Shown here: in pieces, positions 8,573 to 17,998 of the stretch | Layout: every line of letters begins with the position of its first letter | Position numbering within the stretch: position 1 is the first letter of the stretch | From: Cupriavidus metallidurans CH34 | GTDB taxonomy: Bacteria > Pseudomonadota > Gammaproteobacteria > Burkholderiales > Burkholderiaceae | DNA: 64,000 nucleotides | Reading direction: 5' to 3' | Assembly (NCBI RefSeq): GCF_000196015.1 | Contig: NC_007973.1 | Location: 558,001-622,000, forward strand | Program-made: the position numbers and the translations under genes | Notes under the pieces: generated by a model | The model's database searches: none | Told to the model about the DNA's origin: nothing | Seen by the model: only the letters and a program-made list of their open reading frames with translations

Positions 8573-9331
8573 TTACTTCGGCTGCATGCGGATTGCACCA
8601 TCCAGGCGGATCACTTCGCCATTCAACATCGTATTGCCGATGATCGACTGGACCAGCTTGGCGTACTCCGCGGGGCGGCCCAGGCGCGGCGGGAACGGCA
8701 CCATCTTGCCGAGCGCCTCTTGCACCTCTGGCGGCATCCCGAGCAGCATCGGTGTTTCGAACAACCCCGGGGCGATGGTCAGGCAGCGCACGCCGTCGCG
8801 GGAAAGATCGCGCGCGATGGCCAGCGTCATGCCCACCACGCCGCCCTTCGATGCCGCATACGCAGCCTGGCCGATCTGGCCATCGAACGCGGCCACCGAG
8901 GCCGTATTGATGATCACGCCGCGTTCGCCTTCGGCATCGGGAGTGTTCTGGACCATCTCCGCGGCGGCGAGGCGAATCATGTTGAAGGTGCCGATCAGGT
9001 TGACGCGGATGGTCTTCTCGAACGCATCGAGCGGATGCGGTCCGTTCTTGCCGACCGTCTTGGCGGCCACGGCGATACCCGCGCAGTTGACCAGCCCGGA
9101 GAGCCGGCCAAGCTTCCGCGCGGCATCCACGGCCGCCTGACCGTCGGCCTCCGACGCCACGTCGCATTTGACGAACTGCCCGCCGAGCTCCGTGGCCAGC
9201 GCCGTGCCCGCGGCTTCGTTGAGGTCGGCAATCACGACCTTGCCGCCCGCAGCCGCCAGCATGCGCGCCGTGCCCGCGCCGAGCCCGGATGCGCCGCCCG
9301 TGACAATGAATACGTTGCCCTGAATGTCCAT
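8573..9331 (-). CDS. SDR family 3-hydroxyacyl-CoA dehydrogenase-like oxidoreductase
   Basis: A 252-residue short-chain dehydrogenase with the NAD(P)-binding [13 protein letters not shown] motif near residue 11, an acidic residue after strand 2 (VVIADLN) pointing to NAD, the NCAGIA motif, and a catalytic Ser-Tyr-Lys set ([15 protein letters not shown]). The insertion after NCAGI ([27 protein letters not shown]) and the [12 protein letters not shown] segment resemble type 2 3-hydroxyacyl-CoA dehydrogenase (HSD17B10-like). It probably oxidises a 3-hydroxyacyl-CoA in beta-oxidation or branched-chain amino acid breakdown. It is monocistronic, downstream of the adk terminator. Confidence 0.85.
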   Translation of the reverse strand: MDIQGNVFIVTGGASGLGAGTARMLAAAGGKVVIADLNEAAGTALATELGGQFVKCDVASEADGQAAVDAARKLGRLSGLVNCAGIAVAAKTVGKNGPHPLDAFEKTIRVNLIGTFNMIRLAAAEMVQNTPDAEGERGVIINTASVAAFDGQIGQAAYAASKGGVVGMTLAIARDLSRDGVRCLTIAPGLFETPMLLGMPPEVQEALGKMVPFPPRLGRPAEYAKLVQSIIGNTMLNGEVIRLDGAIRMQPK

Positions 9332-9412
9332 GCGCCTGTCTCCTCGTTGTGAATGCCGTTTACGTTAACGTCAATTGGAGGCTATTGTACGAACCGCGCG
9401 AACCGATCGGCA

Positions 9413-9446
9413 AATAAAAAAGCGGCCCGGTTGCCCAGGGCCGCTT
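9413..9446 (-). terminator. Rho-independent terminator of adk
   Basis: A 9-bp stem (9420-9428 with 9438-9446, AAGCGGCCC/GGGCCGCTT) lies 28 bp past the adk stop. Read on the minus strand the hairpin is followed by a T-rich run (TTTTTTATTTG), so it ends adk transcription. Confidence 0.9.
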
Positions 9447-9474
9447 CTTCTTGATGCTGAAAGCGCTTCGCGAC

Positions 9475-10140
<666 letters not shown>

Positions 10141-10474
10141 TTACGGGTCCTCAAGGTATTTGAATTCGGTCTGGCGGGAGGGATGGAAGGAGGGTACCGC
10201 CGCAACTTGACGCAGGACTTACGCGGTCAGGCCAGACTGTGCGAGTCGAGCCATGTGCCGGAGTCAGGTCATGCTCGACGCGCCGGGCGCGCAGCAGGTG
10301 CCAGCGGGCACGCGCGCATCCGGTCGGGCTCGATCTCTATCTCCCCACCGAGTCTTTGTGAAGAGCGGCGAACGCGCCTCACGGACTCTGTTTCGGCAAG
10401 CATTATGCCATGGGCCGTACGGATTCGGCCCCCGCCGAAGTTGCAGCAGTGTGAACTTCAGCGGGCGAATGTTG
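10141..10474. other. Gene-free gap between kdsB and adk
   Basis: This 334-bp stretch contains no open frame with protein-like composition on either strand, no tRNA-like fold and no clear hairpin. It must hold the adk promoter. On the minus strand a CATAAT hexamer at 10403-10408 could be a -10 box, but I see no convincing -35 element at the right distance. Confidence 0.5.
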
Positions 10475-11284
10475 TCACGGCCCTTCCTGAGCCATGCCCT
10501 GCACCCATAGCGCACGCACGCGTTCCAGGTCCGCCGGTGTGTCCACGCCCGGCGCCGGTGCAGCCGCCGTCACCATGACGCCGATCCGCTCGCCATGCCA
10601 CATGGCACGCAGTTGCTCGAGCGCTTCGGTCTGTTCGACCGGCGCGACCGCCAACGTCGGGAAGCGGCGCAGGAAGCCCGCGCGATAGGCATAGATGCCG
10701 ATGTGACGCAGCACCGGCATGGCCGGCAGCGGGACTTGCGCGGTGGCCGCGGGCTGGGCCGGCACGGCAGACCAGGCATCGCGTGCCCACGGAATCGGCG
10801 CGCGCGAGAAATAGAGCGCGCGGCCCGCGTTGTCGCAGACCACTTTCACCACGTTCGGGTTGAATACTTCGGCCACGTCGTCCAGCGGATGCGCTGCCGT
10901 GGCGATCGCGCAGTCAGTGTGAGCCGCCAGATGCAGCGCGACTTCGTCGATCAGCGTCGGCTCGATCAGCGGCTCGTCGCCCTGTACGTTGACGACGATC
11001 GCGTCATCGGCCAGCCCGAGCTGTGCCGCCACTTCCGACAGCCGGTCGGTGCCGGACTGATGGTCGGCACGCGTGAGCACGGCTTCGACGCCATGCGCGG
11101 CGCAGGCCTGCGCAACTTCCTGGGAGTCCGTTGCCACCACGGTGCGCTGGGCCGACGACGCGTGGGCGCGTTCAGCCACGCGCACGATCATCGGATGGCC
11201 GCCGATGTCGGCCAGCGGCTTGTTTGGCAGCCGCGTGGAGGCGAGGCGGGCAGGGATGACAACGGTAAAGGTCGGGATGCTCAT
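10475..11284 (-). CDS. kdsB: 3-deoxy-manno-octulosonate cytidylyltransferase
   Basis: A 269-residue cytoplasmic enzyme that activates Kdo to CMP-Kdo for lipopolysaccharide core synthesis. The N-terminus carries the nucleotide-sugar signature [20 protein letters not shown], followed by [23 protein letters not shown] and [11 protein letters not shown]. The ATG at 11284 has an AAAGG seven bases upstream; an earlier ATG at 11302 overlaps the TGA of the preceding Trm112-like gene and cannot be excluded. Either choice suggests translational coupling with that gene and lpxK. Confidence 0.95.
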   Translation of the reverse strand: MSIPTFTVVIPARLASTRLPNKPLADIGGHPMIVRVAERAHASSAQRTVVATDSQEVAQACAAHGVEAVLTRADHQSGTDRLSEVAAQLGLADDAIVVNVQGDEPLIEPTLIDEVALHLAAHTDCAIATAAHPLDDVAEVFNPNVVKVVCDNAGRALYFSRAPIPWARDAWSAVPAQPAATAQVPLPAMPVLRHIGIYAYRAGFLRRFPTLAVAPVEQTEALEQLRAMWHGERIGVMVTAAAPAPGVDTPADLERVRALWVQGMAQEGP

Positions 11285-11301
11285 CGTGCGACCTTTGCCC
11301 A

Positions 11302-11511
11302 TCAATTGCCGGCCGGCGCCGAGGGTTCCACCGGTACCACACGGCCCGGCACGGTCTGGCGCGCTTCGTCCGCCAGCATGACCGGAATGCCATCACGGAT
11401 CGGGTAGGCCAGCTTGTCGGCGTGGCAGATCAGTTCCTGGGCGGCGCGATCGTATTCCAGTTTGCCCTTGCACAGCGGGCAAACGAGGATTTCAAGCAGC
11501 CGGTTGTCCAT
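11302..11511 (-). CDS. Trm112 family (UPF0434/YcaR) small protein
   Basis: A 69-residue protein of the Trm112/YcaR family ([20 protein letters not shown], later [13 protein letters not shown]). Eukaryotic Trm112 activates methyltransferases; the bacterial role is unclear, but the gene is conserved between lpxK and kdsB across proteobacteria. A CxxC pair is present (CPLC) and a third Cys occurs in LICHADK, so a metal site may be incomplete. Its start lies 20 bp inside the end of lpxK and its stop touches the kdsB start region. Confidence 0.92.
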   Translation of the reverse strand: MDNRLLEILVCPLCKGKLEYDRAAQELICHADKLAYPIRDGIPVMLADEARQTVPGRVVPVEPSAPAGN

Positions 11512-12610
11512 CTTGGTGTTCCTTGTCGAGACCGTCGGCCATCCCGGTGGCGGTGGATTGCCCCACGGTGACGGGTGTGGCGATGGCCGGGTTGCGCGCC
11601 TGCACGACGCGGCGGATTTTATCGATCAGGCCCGCGTCGATCACGGGCGTGGTGGGGACGACCCAGATACGCGGGTCGTCGAAGCGCTCGCATTTTACGG
11701 CATCCTTCTCGGTGATCAGGATCACGTCGGCTTCGAGCGCGGCAGGATTGTCCGCGAACGGGTCCTGCACGAAATCGTAATGGTCCGGCAGCGGCAGCGT
11801 GGCGGGGGATAGCCCCGCCTGACGCAGGCTGGCGAAGAAGCGTTCCGGGTGGCCGATGCCGGCTGCCGCCAGCACCCGCTTGTCCGCGAACTTGGACACG
11901 TCGCACGACATCGTCGGATCGTTGAGTTGCCAGGCTTCGTCGAGCTCCAGGCGCATGCCGTAGACGTCGGGTTTGTCTGGCGTGGCGCGGAAATTCGGAT
12001 CGTTGATCAGCGTGGCGTCGCGTGGCCGGGTCAGCGGTTCGCGTAGCGGGCCGGCCGGCAGCATCATGCCGTTGCCGCCCATGCGCGTGTCGAACATTAC
12101 GATCTCGAAGTCCCGCTGGAGCTTGTAGTGCTGCAGGCCATCATCGAGCAGTAGTACGTTGACGCCGGGATGCGAGACGAGCATGGCCTGCGTGCACAGG
12201 GCGCGGTCCGGGAAGACCCACACCGGGACGTCCGCGGCGCGTGCGATCAGCAGCGGCTCGTCGCCGACGTCGGCGGCCTTCGAGGTCGGCTTGACGCGGC
12301 GCGGGTGGTTCAGCTTCACGCCGTAGCCACGCGAAACCACGCCCGGGCGCAGGCCGGCTTCCGCCAGCGCATGGGCCAGCGCGATCACGGCCGGGGTCTT
12401 GCCGGTGCCGCCCACGGTCACGTTGCCAACCACGATGACCGGCATCGGCAGACGGGTCGACTTGAACCATCCCTGTTGATAGCCGTACCGGCGAATGCGC
12501 GCGATCAGGCCGAACAGCAGCGACAGCGGCCACATGAGCCAGGTAAACCAGCTACGGCGCTGCCACTGGTCGGTGACGAAGTCGGCGAGGGTGTGTTGGG
12601 GAGCGGCCAT
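11492..12610 (-). CDS. lpxK: Tetraacyldisaccharide 4'-kinase
   Basis: A 372-residue inner-membrane-associated kinase that phosphorylates the 4' position of the lipid A disaccharide. An N-terminal hydrophobic segment ([19 protein letters not shown]) anchors it, followed by the P-loop [11 protein letters not shown] at about residues 62-72 and the LpxK stretches [15 protein letters not shown] and [12 protein letters not shown]. The C-terminal 25 residues beyond ARNP are a low-complexity tail overlapping the next gene. It belongs to the exbB-exbD-lpxK-Trm112-kdsB envelope operon. Confidence 0.96.
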   Translation of the reverse strand: MAAPQHTLADFVTDQWQRRSWFTWLMWPLSLLFGLIARIRRYGYQQGWFKSTRLPMPVIVVGNVTVGGTGKTPAVIALAHALAEAGLRPGVVSRGYGVKLNHPRRVKPTSKAADVGDEPLLIARAADVPVWVFPDRALCTQAMLVSHPGVNVLLLDDGLQHYKLQRDFEIVMFDTRMGGNGMMLPAGPLREPLTRPRDATLINDPNFRATPDKPDVYGMRLELDEAWQLNDPTMSCDVSKFADKRVLAAAGIGHPERFFASLRQAGLSPATLPLPDHYDFVQDPFADNPAALEADVILITEKDAVKCERFDDPRIWVVPTTPVIDAGLIDKIRRVVQARNPAIATPVTVGQSTATGMADGLDKEHQDGQPAA

Positions 12611-12632
12611 GAAGATCGGGGACGGGAGCGGG

Positions 12633-12657
12633 CGGCGCCACCGCTAGGGTGGCGCCG
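12633..12657. other. Intercistronic hairpin between exbD and lpxK
   Basis: A 10-bp GC-rich stem (12633-12642 with 12648-12657) with a 5-base loop lies in the 131-bp gap between exbD and lpxK. No T-run follows on either strand, so it looks more like an mRNA processing or stability element than a terminator. Confidence 0.5.
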
Positions 12658-12741
12658 GGCGAATGCAGACATTATGGGCATTGCCCGACGCTTGTCGCAA
12701 GCCTGCCGTTCGCCGCGCCGGGACTGCGGGCGTCCAGCGCC

Positions 12742-13173
12742 TTATCGCTTCTGACTGCTCTGGGTGGCGAACGTCAGCCGCGACAAACCTGCAAGGCGCG
12801 CGGCCTCCATCACATTGATCACGGCCTGGTGAGTGGCCTGGGCATCGGCGTTGACGATGACCACTGGCGGTTGCCCGTTGCTGGCCGGACCGGCTGCGCT
12901 ACGCAACTGGTCGGCGAGGCTGGTGACATCCGTCTGCTCCAGCACCTGCTTGTTGACGGAATAGATCCCGCGCGCCGAAACGGACACGACGATCTCGGTC
13001 GGGCGCTGCTGCGCCCGCTCGGCATCGGCCGTCGGCAACTGAATCTGAAGTTCGGTGAAGCGCGAATACGTGGTCGTGATCATCAGGAAGATGAGGATCA
13101 CGAGCAACACGTCGATGAGCGGGATCAGGTTGATCTCCGGCTCCTCGCGTCGCTGACGGGAACGGAAATGCAT
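12742..13173 (-). CDS. exbD: ExbD/TolR family biopolymer transport protein
   Basis: A 143-residue inner-membrane protein with one N-terminal transmembrane helix (INLIPLIDVLLVILIFLMITT), whose aspartate is the proton-pathway residue of ExbD/TolR, and a periplasmic domain ending at KR. It works with ExbB as a proton-driven motor for energised outer-membrane processes. It follows exbB by 17 bp. The pair's location next to lpxK and kdsB is conserved in Burkholderiales; whether it serves TonB or another partner cannot be read here because no tonB is nearby. Confidence 0.92.
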   Translation of the reverse strand: MHFRSRQRREEPEINLIPLIDVLLVILIFLMITTTYSRFTELQIQLPTADAERAQQRPTEIVVSVSARGIYSVNKQVLEQTDVTSLADQLRSAAGPASNGQPPVVIVNADAQATHQAVINVMEAARLAGLSRLTFATQSSQKR

Positions 13174-13190
13174 GGCGCGCTCCCGCGGTG

Positions 13191-13811
13191 TTACACCCGC
13201 CGCTGGGGCAGGATGGCGTCGAGGAACGAGGTCGCGCGGAATTCCAGCTCGGCCACGTAGTCGTCCACGCGGCGGCGGAAATAGCGCCAGAAAATCAGCG
13301 CCGGGATGGCGACGATCAGGCCGAACGCGGTGTTGTACAGCGCCACCGAGATCCCGTGCGCGAGCTGCTCCGGATTGGCACCGGTGCCGCCCTGGTTGCC
13401 GAAGATCTCGATCATGCCGATGACCGTGCCGAGCAGGCCCATCAGCGGGGCCACCGAGGCGATCGTGCCCAATGCGTTCAGGTAGCGCTCGAGTTCGTGC
13501 GCGACCACGCGGCCGGCTTCCTCGACCACGTCCTTGGCGGCGTCGCGCGACGTCTGCGGTTGCAGCACCACGTGGCGCAGGCCGGCGGCCAGCACGCGGC
13601 CAAGCGGCGAGTTCTGCTCAAGGTTGTTCACAACCTCGGGCGTCGCCCTGCGCTGCTGGGCGGCGGAGAGCGCCTCCTCGTACAGCTTGGGCGGCAGGAT
13701 CTTGCTGCGCTTCAGGGAAATGAACCGCTCGACGATCAGCGCCAGTGCGATGACCGACGCGAGCAGCAACGGCCAGATCGGCCAGCCGGCCGCTTGAATG
13801 ATGGAAAACAC
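13191..13811 (-). CDS. exbB: MotA/TolQ/ExbB family proton channel protein
   Basis: A 206-residue inner-membrane protein with three predicted membrane helices: near the N-terminus (WPIWPLLLASVIALALIVERF), at about 110-135 (IASVAPLMGLLGTVIGMIEIF) and at about 155-180 (LYNTAFGLIVAIPALIFWRYF). The LMGLLGTVIGM and AFGLIVAIPA segments are hallmarks of ExbB/TolQ channels. It is the first gene of the envelope operon, and its promoter should lie in the repeat-rich gap that follows. Confidence 0.94.
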   Translation of the reverse strand: MFSIIQAAGWPIWPLLLASVIALALIVERFISLKRSKILPPKLYEEALSAAQQRRATPEVVNNLEQNSPLGRVLAAGLRHVVLQPQTSRDAAKDVVEEAGRVVAHELERYLNALGTIASVAPLMGLLGTVIGMIEIFGNQGGTGANPEQLAHGISVALYNTAFGLIVAIPALIFWRYFRRRVDDYVAELEFRATSFLDAILPQRRV

Positions 13812-14390
13812 GTGGACCCCCGAATTCTACAAACCAACGACAGACCCGAAATCAGAACGATTGATGCGTGGCAGCCTTTGATGCGCCGGGACGCGCCCCG
13901 CGCAGCGGCAATGCTCGAAAAATTGCAGGCGCCACTCTACCCCGCGACTTGGCGCGGGGCAAGCCGCGCAAGTACGCGGTGTCTGCCGTGCGCATCGCCG
14001 CACGCCGGCGACTTTCCACATTTGTGCGGGACAGGACTGTGGACCGATTGTGGAAAGCACGCGGAAAAGCACGCTAACCCATTGATCGCAAAGGAAGGCG
14101 TGTGGTCTGCCTGTTTTTTGTGCAGGCTTCGGCGCAACGGTTGCCAGCACCTGTTCCGACCGCTTCCGACCGCATTGGATGGGCGTGGCGACGACTTTCC
14201 ACACAGACGCGGGACAGGATTGTGGATCGGTTGTGGAAAGTTATCGGAAAAGCGTGCTAAGTCCTTGATCGGAAAGGGGGAAGCGAGGTCTGCCTAAAAA
14301 ATGTGCAGTTTAGGTGTGACTCCGGTCCGGCAGTCGATCCGGTAACCCCGTCACTTTCCACATCTGTTCAGGACAGTACTGTGGACGCAT

Positions 14391-14399
14391 TGTGGATAA
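14391..14399 (-). promoter_or_regulatory. Consensus DnaA box
   Basis: TGTGGATAA here is the complement of TTATCCACA, a full match to the DnaA box consensus TTWTNCACA. It is box C of repeat unit 3. Confidence 0.6.
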
Positions 14400-14555
14400 G
14401 CACGGGAGAAGCAACGTAAACCGTTGATTCGATTGGCCCTGCTACTGGCTGCCCAAAAAATAGGCATTTGCGGTGCCACGGCCCCTCGTGACGTGGTGAG
14501 GACATTTCGCGGGGCCGACATTGCTGCAGCTTGAGTCGTGACGCTATCGCCGCGA

Positions 14556-14564
14556 TTATCCACA
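14556..14564 (+). promoter_or_regulatory. Consensus DnaA box
   Basis: TTATCCACA, an exact DnaA box, forms the left arm of repeat unit 4. A related TTATCCAAA follows at 14587. Confidence 0.6.
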
Positions 14565-14600
14565 GGATTGACGCTTGACAAATCATTTATCCAAAGCTTC

Positions 14601-14609
14601 TGTGGATAA
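14601..14609 (-). promoter_or_regulatory. Consensus DnaA box
   Basis: TGTGGATAA (complement of TTATCCACA) forms the right arm of repeat unit 4, in inverted orientation to the box at 14556. Confidence 0.6.
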
Positions 14610-14829
14610 CTTTGTGAACAAGCCAAGGGGCCTTTCGGTAAGTCGTTGACGCGTAAGGTTTTCTCTTACATTGCCTGTTTTTTGCGCCGTCCAAAAAATC
14701 ATAAGAATCAAAGGCTTGCACCAGAACATGCGGATTGCGGCCAGGCGCGCGTGAAGGGGGAGGTGCCCCTTGACATTGCCGGTATGCTGTGGACATGTCC
14801 ATCCCAGGCCGCGTGCGCGGCTGCGAACC

Positions 14830-16215
14830 ATGCCAGACAACGAGAACTTTCCGCGCGCGATGCCGTCTCAGCCGCCCACGCGCACCCGTGATGTGATCCA
14901 GGTCAGTGAACTGAATCACGCCATCGCCGGCGTGCTCGAACGCAGCTTTCCACTCGCCTGGGTCCGGGGAGAGATCTCGAATTTCACGCGGGCGGCCAGT
15001 GGGCATTGGTATTTCTCGCTCAAGGACGCACGCGCGCAGATTCGTTGTGTGATGTTTCGCGGGCGTAATCAGCATGTCGACTTTTCGCCACGCGAAGGGG
15101 AGGCTGTCGAGGTGCGCGCGCTGGTGTCGATGTATGAGGCGCGTGGTGAACTGCAACTCGGCGTCGAAGCCATGCGTCGTGCCGGGCTCGGGAATCTCTA
15201 CGAGGCGTTCTTGCGGCTCAAGGAAAAACTGGCGCAGGCAGGTCTGTTCGATACTGAGCGGAAACGCCCCATTCCGGATCATCCGCGTGTGATCGGCGTG
15301 GTGACCTCGCTGCAGGCCGCTGCGATGCGCGACGTGTTGACCACGTTGCAACGCCGCGCCCCGCATGTGCCGGTGATCGTCTATCCGGTGCCAGTCCAGG
15401 GGGCGGGCGCTGCGGAAAAAATCGCCGCGATGCTCGACACCGCCAGCGCGAGGCGCGAATGCGACGTGCTGATCCTCTGCCGGGGCGGCGGCAGCATCGA
15501 AGACCTCTGGTCGTTCAATGAGGAAGTGGTGGCGCATGCCATCGCGCGGTGTGCCGTGCCCGTGGTCTCCGGTGTCGGTCACGAAACCGATTTCACGATT
15601 GCCGATTTCGTGGCCGACGTGCGCGCGCCGACGCCAACCGGCGCGGCGGAACTGGTGAGCCCCGACCGCGCGCATCTGCTTCAGGCCACGCGCCGTGCCC
15701 GTGATGCGCTGGCGCAGGCAATGGACCGGCAACTCGAGCGTCGCGCGCAGCATCTGGAATGGCTCGGACGCAGGTTGCGCAGCCCGCAGGCGCAGTTGCA
15801 GGAGCGTCGCGCCCAGGTCGACAATCTGGCCCGGCACATGCGCTCGGCACTGCGCGATACGGTGGCCGTACAGCGCCACCGCGTGGACGTGCTGGCAATG
15901 CGCTGGCGTGCCTGCAAGCCCGACATTGGTGCGGCGCAGGCGGAGCTGGGCCGCCTGGCGGCACGCATGGCAGCTGCGGCCGCACGGCGGCATGAGCGCG
16001 AGACGGCACGCTTGGCGCGTGCGTCGGGCGCGCTGGAACTGCTGGCGCCCCAACGAACGCTTGAGCGTGGCTATGCGGTGTTGCTTGACAATCGTGGCCG
16101 CGCCCTGCGGTCGCCGGTCGAGTTGCGTGCAGGCAGCATTGTCGAAGCACATCTGGCGGACGGGGTTGCCGACATCGAAATCGCCGGTGTGCAGGCCAAG
16201 CTGGCGAGCTTCTGA
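14830..16215 (+). CDS. xseA: Exodeoxyribonuclease VII large subunit
   Basis: A 461-residue cytoplasmic nuclease subunit that with XseB degrades single-stranded DNA. An N-terminal OB fold is clear ([48 protein letters not shown]), followed by the catalytic domain with [31 protein letters not shown] and [28 protein letters not shown], then a coiled-coil C-terminal half. The ATG at 14830 was chosen over an upstream in-frame start because the extra residues (Cys/His/Arg-rich) do not resemble the family. Confidence 0.95.
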   Translation: MPDNENFPRAMPSQPPTRTRDVIQVSELNHAIAGVLERSFPLAWVRGEISNFTRAASGHWYFSLKDARAQIRCVMFRGRNQHVDFSPREGEAVEVRALVSMYEARGELQLGVEAMRRAGLGNLYEAFLRLKEKLAQAGLFDTERKRPIPDHPRVIGVVTSLQAAAMRDVLTTLQRRAPHVPVIVYPVPVQGAGAAEKIAAMLDTASARRECDVLILCRGGGSIEDLWSFNEEVVAHAIARCAVPVVSGVGHETDFTIADFVADVRAPTPTGAAELVSPDRAHLLQATRRARDALAQAMDRQLERRAQHLEWLGRRLRSPQAQLQERRAQVDNLARHMRSALRDTVAVQRHRVDVLAMRWRACKPDIGAAQAELGRLAARMAAAAARRHERETARLARASGALELLAPQRTLERGYAVLLDNRGRALRSPVELRAGSIVEAHLADGVADIEIAGVQAKLASF

Positions 16216-16277
16216 CAACCTCCCCCGGCCCTGTGCCGGGGAAACTAACATGAGGGCAGGGGGCTTTCCGACGTCGT

Positions 16278-16306
16278 TTGCGCGGGTCTGGCAAGTCACC
16301 TACAAT
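16278..16306 (+). promoter_or_regulatory. Sigma-70-type promoter of sodB
   Basis: TTGCGC at 16278-16283 and TACAAT at 16301-16306 are separated by 17 bp. The -10 box matches consensus at five of six positions. Transcription would start near 16313, leaving a leader of about 32 bases before the sodB ATG. Confidence 0.6.
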
Positions 16307-16344
16307 CGGCAGTTCTCCCCACCACAAACCGCAGAGACAGAACA

Positions 16345-16923
16345 ATGGAACACAAGCTCCCTTCTCTCCCGTACGCGCATGATGCCCTCGCTCCGCATAT
16401 CTCCAAGGAGACCCTGGAGTTCCATCATGACAAGCATCACCAGACCTACGTCACGAACCTGAACAACCTGATCAAGGGCACCGAGTTCGAGAGCGCATCG
16501 CTGGAAGAGATCGTCAAGAAGTCGTCCGGCGGCATCTTCAACAACGCCGCCCAAGTGTGGAACCACACGTTCTACTGGGAATCGATGAAGCCGAACGGCG
16601 GTGGCCAGCCGACCGGCGCCCTGGCTGACGCGATCAACGCCAAGTGGGGTTCGTTCGACAAGTTCAAGGAAGAATTCACGAAGGTGGCAGTGGGCACGTT
16701 CGGTTCGGGCTGGGCCTGGCTGGTCAAGAAGGCCGACGGCTCGCTGGACCTGGTGTCGACCTCCAACGCCGCCACCCCGCTGACCACCGACGCCAAGCCG
16801 CTGCTGACCTGCGACGTGTGGGAACACGCCTACTACATCGACTACCGCAATGCTCGTCCGAAGTACGTCGAGGCATTCTGGAACGTCGTGAGCTGGGACT
16901 TCGCGTCGAAGAACTTCGCCTGA
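16345..16923 (+). CDS. sodB: Superoxide dismutase, iron type
   Basis: A 192-residue cytoplasmic enzyme that dismutates superoxide. Metal ligands are visible: His27 in [11 protein letters not shown], His in VWNHTFYW (near residue 74), and Asp and His in [11 protein letters not shown]. Glutamine in AAQVWNH is the residue typical of iron rather than manganese enzymes. A terminator follows 26 bp after the stop, so the gene is monocistronic. Confidence 0.97.
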   Translation: MEHKLPSLPYAHDALAPHISKETLEFHHDKHHQTYVTNLNNLIKGTEFESASLEEIVKKSSGGIFNNAAQVWNHTFYWESMKPNGGGQPTGALADAINAKWGSFDKFKEEFTKVAVGTFGSGWAWLVKKADGSLDLVSTSNAATPLTTDAKPLLTCDVWEHAYYIDYRNARPKYVEAFWNVVSWDFASKNFA

Positions 16924-16949
16924 GCGAATTCGGCAAGTCGAAGCTGAGT

Positions 16950-16984
16950 AACAAGGCCCTCCTTAGCGAGGGCCTTGTTTCTTT
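16950..16984 (+). terminator. Rho-independent terminator of sodB
   Basis: A perfect 12-bp stem (16950-16961 with 16968-16979) with a 6-base loop is followed by TCTTT on the plus strand. Confidence 0.92.
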
Positions 16985-17082
16985 GGGGCGAGGGTGATGA
17001 ACGGAGGCCAGTTCGTCGTGTTTGGTACAGGGTGAATTGCCGCATAATCCACTCTGTTCCCGAACGGTCTTCACCCACTGCC

Positions 17083-17826
17083 ATGCCCACGCCTACCAAG
17101 CCCACGACCCGGTCCGCTACCGCATCCCGCGCCAGGTCGGCCAAGCGAGGCGCCGACGAGGTGGTACGTCCTCCGTTGCAGTCGCGTAGCGAAAAGAGCC
17201 TGGAGAAGATGGTGGCGGCCTGCCGCGCACTGGCCGAGGAGCGCGGCAATCTCGACGACATTTCGTTGAACGAGACCGTTGCCAGGGCGGGCACGTCGAT
17301 TGGCGCGTTCTATGGGCGTTTCAAGGACAAGGAGGCCTTTCTCGGCTATGTGCTCGAAGTGGCGTTGCGCGAGGCGGAGGACGTCATGCAACGCTCGATC
17401 GACGAGGAGCCTGTCTGGCAGACGGGCCCCGCGCAGGCGATCGTCGAGCGCATCATCGGCAGCTACGTCAGCCAGTTTCGGCTGAATCGTGGTTTGTTCA
17501 GGGGATTCCTGCGGCACTACTCGGCGCGTGACGCGCGCGACAACCCGATGCGCGATGCCAACCGGCGGATCTACGGGCTGGTCGTGCCGTCGCTCGCGGC
17601 GCAGTTGGGCGATCGGCCCAAGGACACAGCGGAGTTCGAAGTCCGCGCCGCGCTGCAGTTCATGGTGGGCACGCTCGCCAACATCCTGCTCAACGATCCG
17701 GGGCCGCTGCATCTCGATGACGATGCTCTGGCGCTCCACCTGGATCGCATGATGGTCCGCTATCTCGGATTGCCTGAGGCAGTCGCGCCTGTCGCCTCCG
17801 CGACGCCTCGCCGCAGCAAGCGCTAG
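17083..17826 (+). CDS. TetR family transcriptional regulator (paralogue of the one at 21689)
   Basis: A 247-residue regulator. After a basic, disordered N-terminal tail (about residues 1-35), the helix-turn-helix domain runs through RSEKSLEKMVAACRALAEERG to LNETVARAGTSIGAFYGRFKDKEAFLGYVLE. It shares the TS-GAFY-RF-DKE core and the distal RDANRRI/VVPSL region with the TetR gene at 21689, so the two are paralogues. It precedes the MFS carrier by 172 bp on the same strand and may control it. The ATG at 17083 was preferred over an upstream frame extension running into the sodB terminator. Confidence 0.9.
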   Translation: MPTPTKPTTRSATASRARSAKRGADEVVRPPLQSRSEKSLEKMVAACRALAEERGNLDDISLNETVARAGTSIGAFYGRFKDKEAFLGYVLEVALREAEDVMQRSIDEEPVWQTGPAQAIVERIIGSYVSQFRLNRGLFRGFLRHYSARDARDNPMRDANRRIYGLVVPSLAAQLGDRPKDTAEFEVRAALQFMVGTLANILLNDPGPLHLDDDALALHLDRMMVRYLGLPEAVAPVASATPRRSKR

Positions 17827-17998
17827 CCTCCGGTCATCGCGCGTCTCGCGTTAGGCGTTTCTCGAGCGAAACCCTATCAGTATTTGCCCTCTGCTGTCTG
17901 AACCGAAAAATAGCACTACCGTTCGTAATCCGGTCGGATGGCACATGCCTTCCGGCGCGCCCCCGGTGCGCGCGCGAGCACGCAAGGAGACCACGAAT

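Larger units (their letters stand above)
14012..14696. repeat. Four degenerate repeats with DnaA-box-like boxes in fixed geometry
   Basis: Units begin at 14012, 14195, 14354 and 14556. In units 1-3, box A (CTTTCCACA) is followed 26 bp later by box B (TGTGGA plus three variable bases) and 37 bp later by box C (TGTGGAAAG or TGTGGATAA). Thus B and C are always 11 bp apart and the A-C arms always flank 28 bp. Unit 4 has arms TTATCCACA and TGTGGATAA, 36 bp apart. Each unit continues with a partly conserved tail (AAGCACGCTAA-like, then TTGATCG-like) and an A6 or T6 tract. Confidence 0.85.
13812..14829. other. 1-kb gene-free, repeat-rich region between exbB and xseA
   Basis: No credible coding frame is present. 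The segment is less GC-rich than its flanks and holds four diverged copies of an element carrying TCCACA-core boxes (listed separately), A6/T6 tracts and small hairpins. A tandem 10-bp duplication (TTCCGACCGC twice) lies at about 14153-14172. The divergent promoters of exbB and xseA must be at its ends. It could be a DnaA-titrating or replication-linked locus, a nucleoid-protein site or a set of small RNAs. Confidence 0.85.

Noticed and set aside
10253..10510. An 85-codon plus-strand frame between kdsB and adk
   Set aside because: It overlaps the kdsB 3' end on the other strand, lacks a ribosome-binding site and resembles nothing recognisable.
13827..14626. Short open frames inside the repeat region
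   Set aside because: They differ between repeat copies, have no ribosome-binding sites and follow no protein-like composition.
14012..14696. A CRISPR array
   Set aside because: The repeats are too long, too diverged and irregularly spaced (183, 159 and 202 bp), and no cas gene is present.
13812..14829. The chromosomal replication origin
   Set aside because: DnaA boxes are present, but dnaA, dnaN, gyrB, rpmH and par genes are absent and the flanking genes are not the usual oriC neighbours, so a plain oriC claim is not supported.
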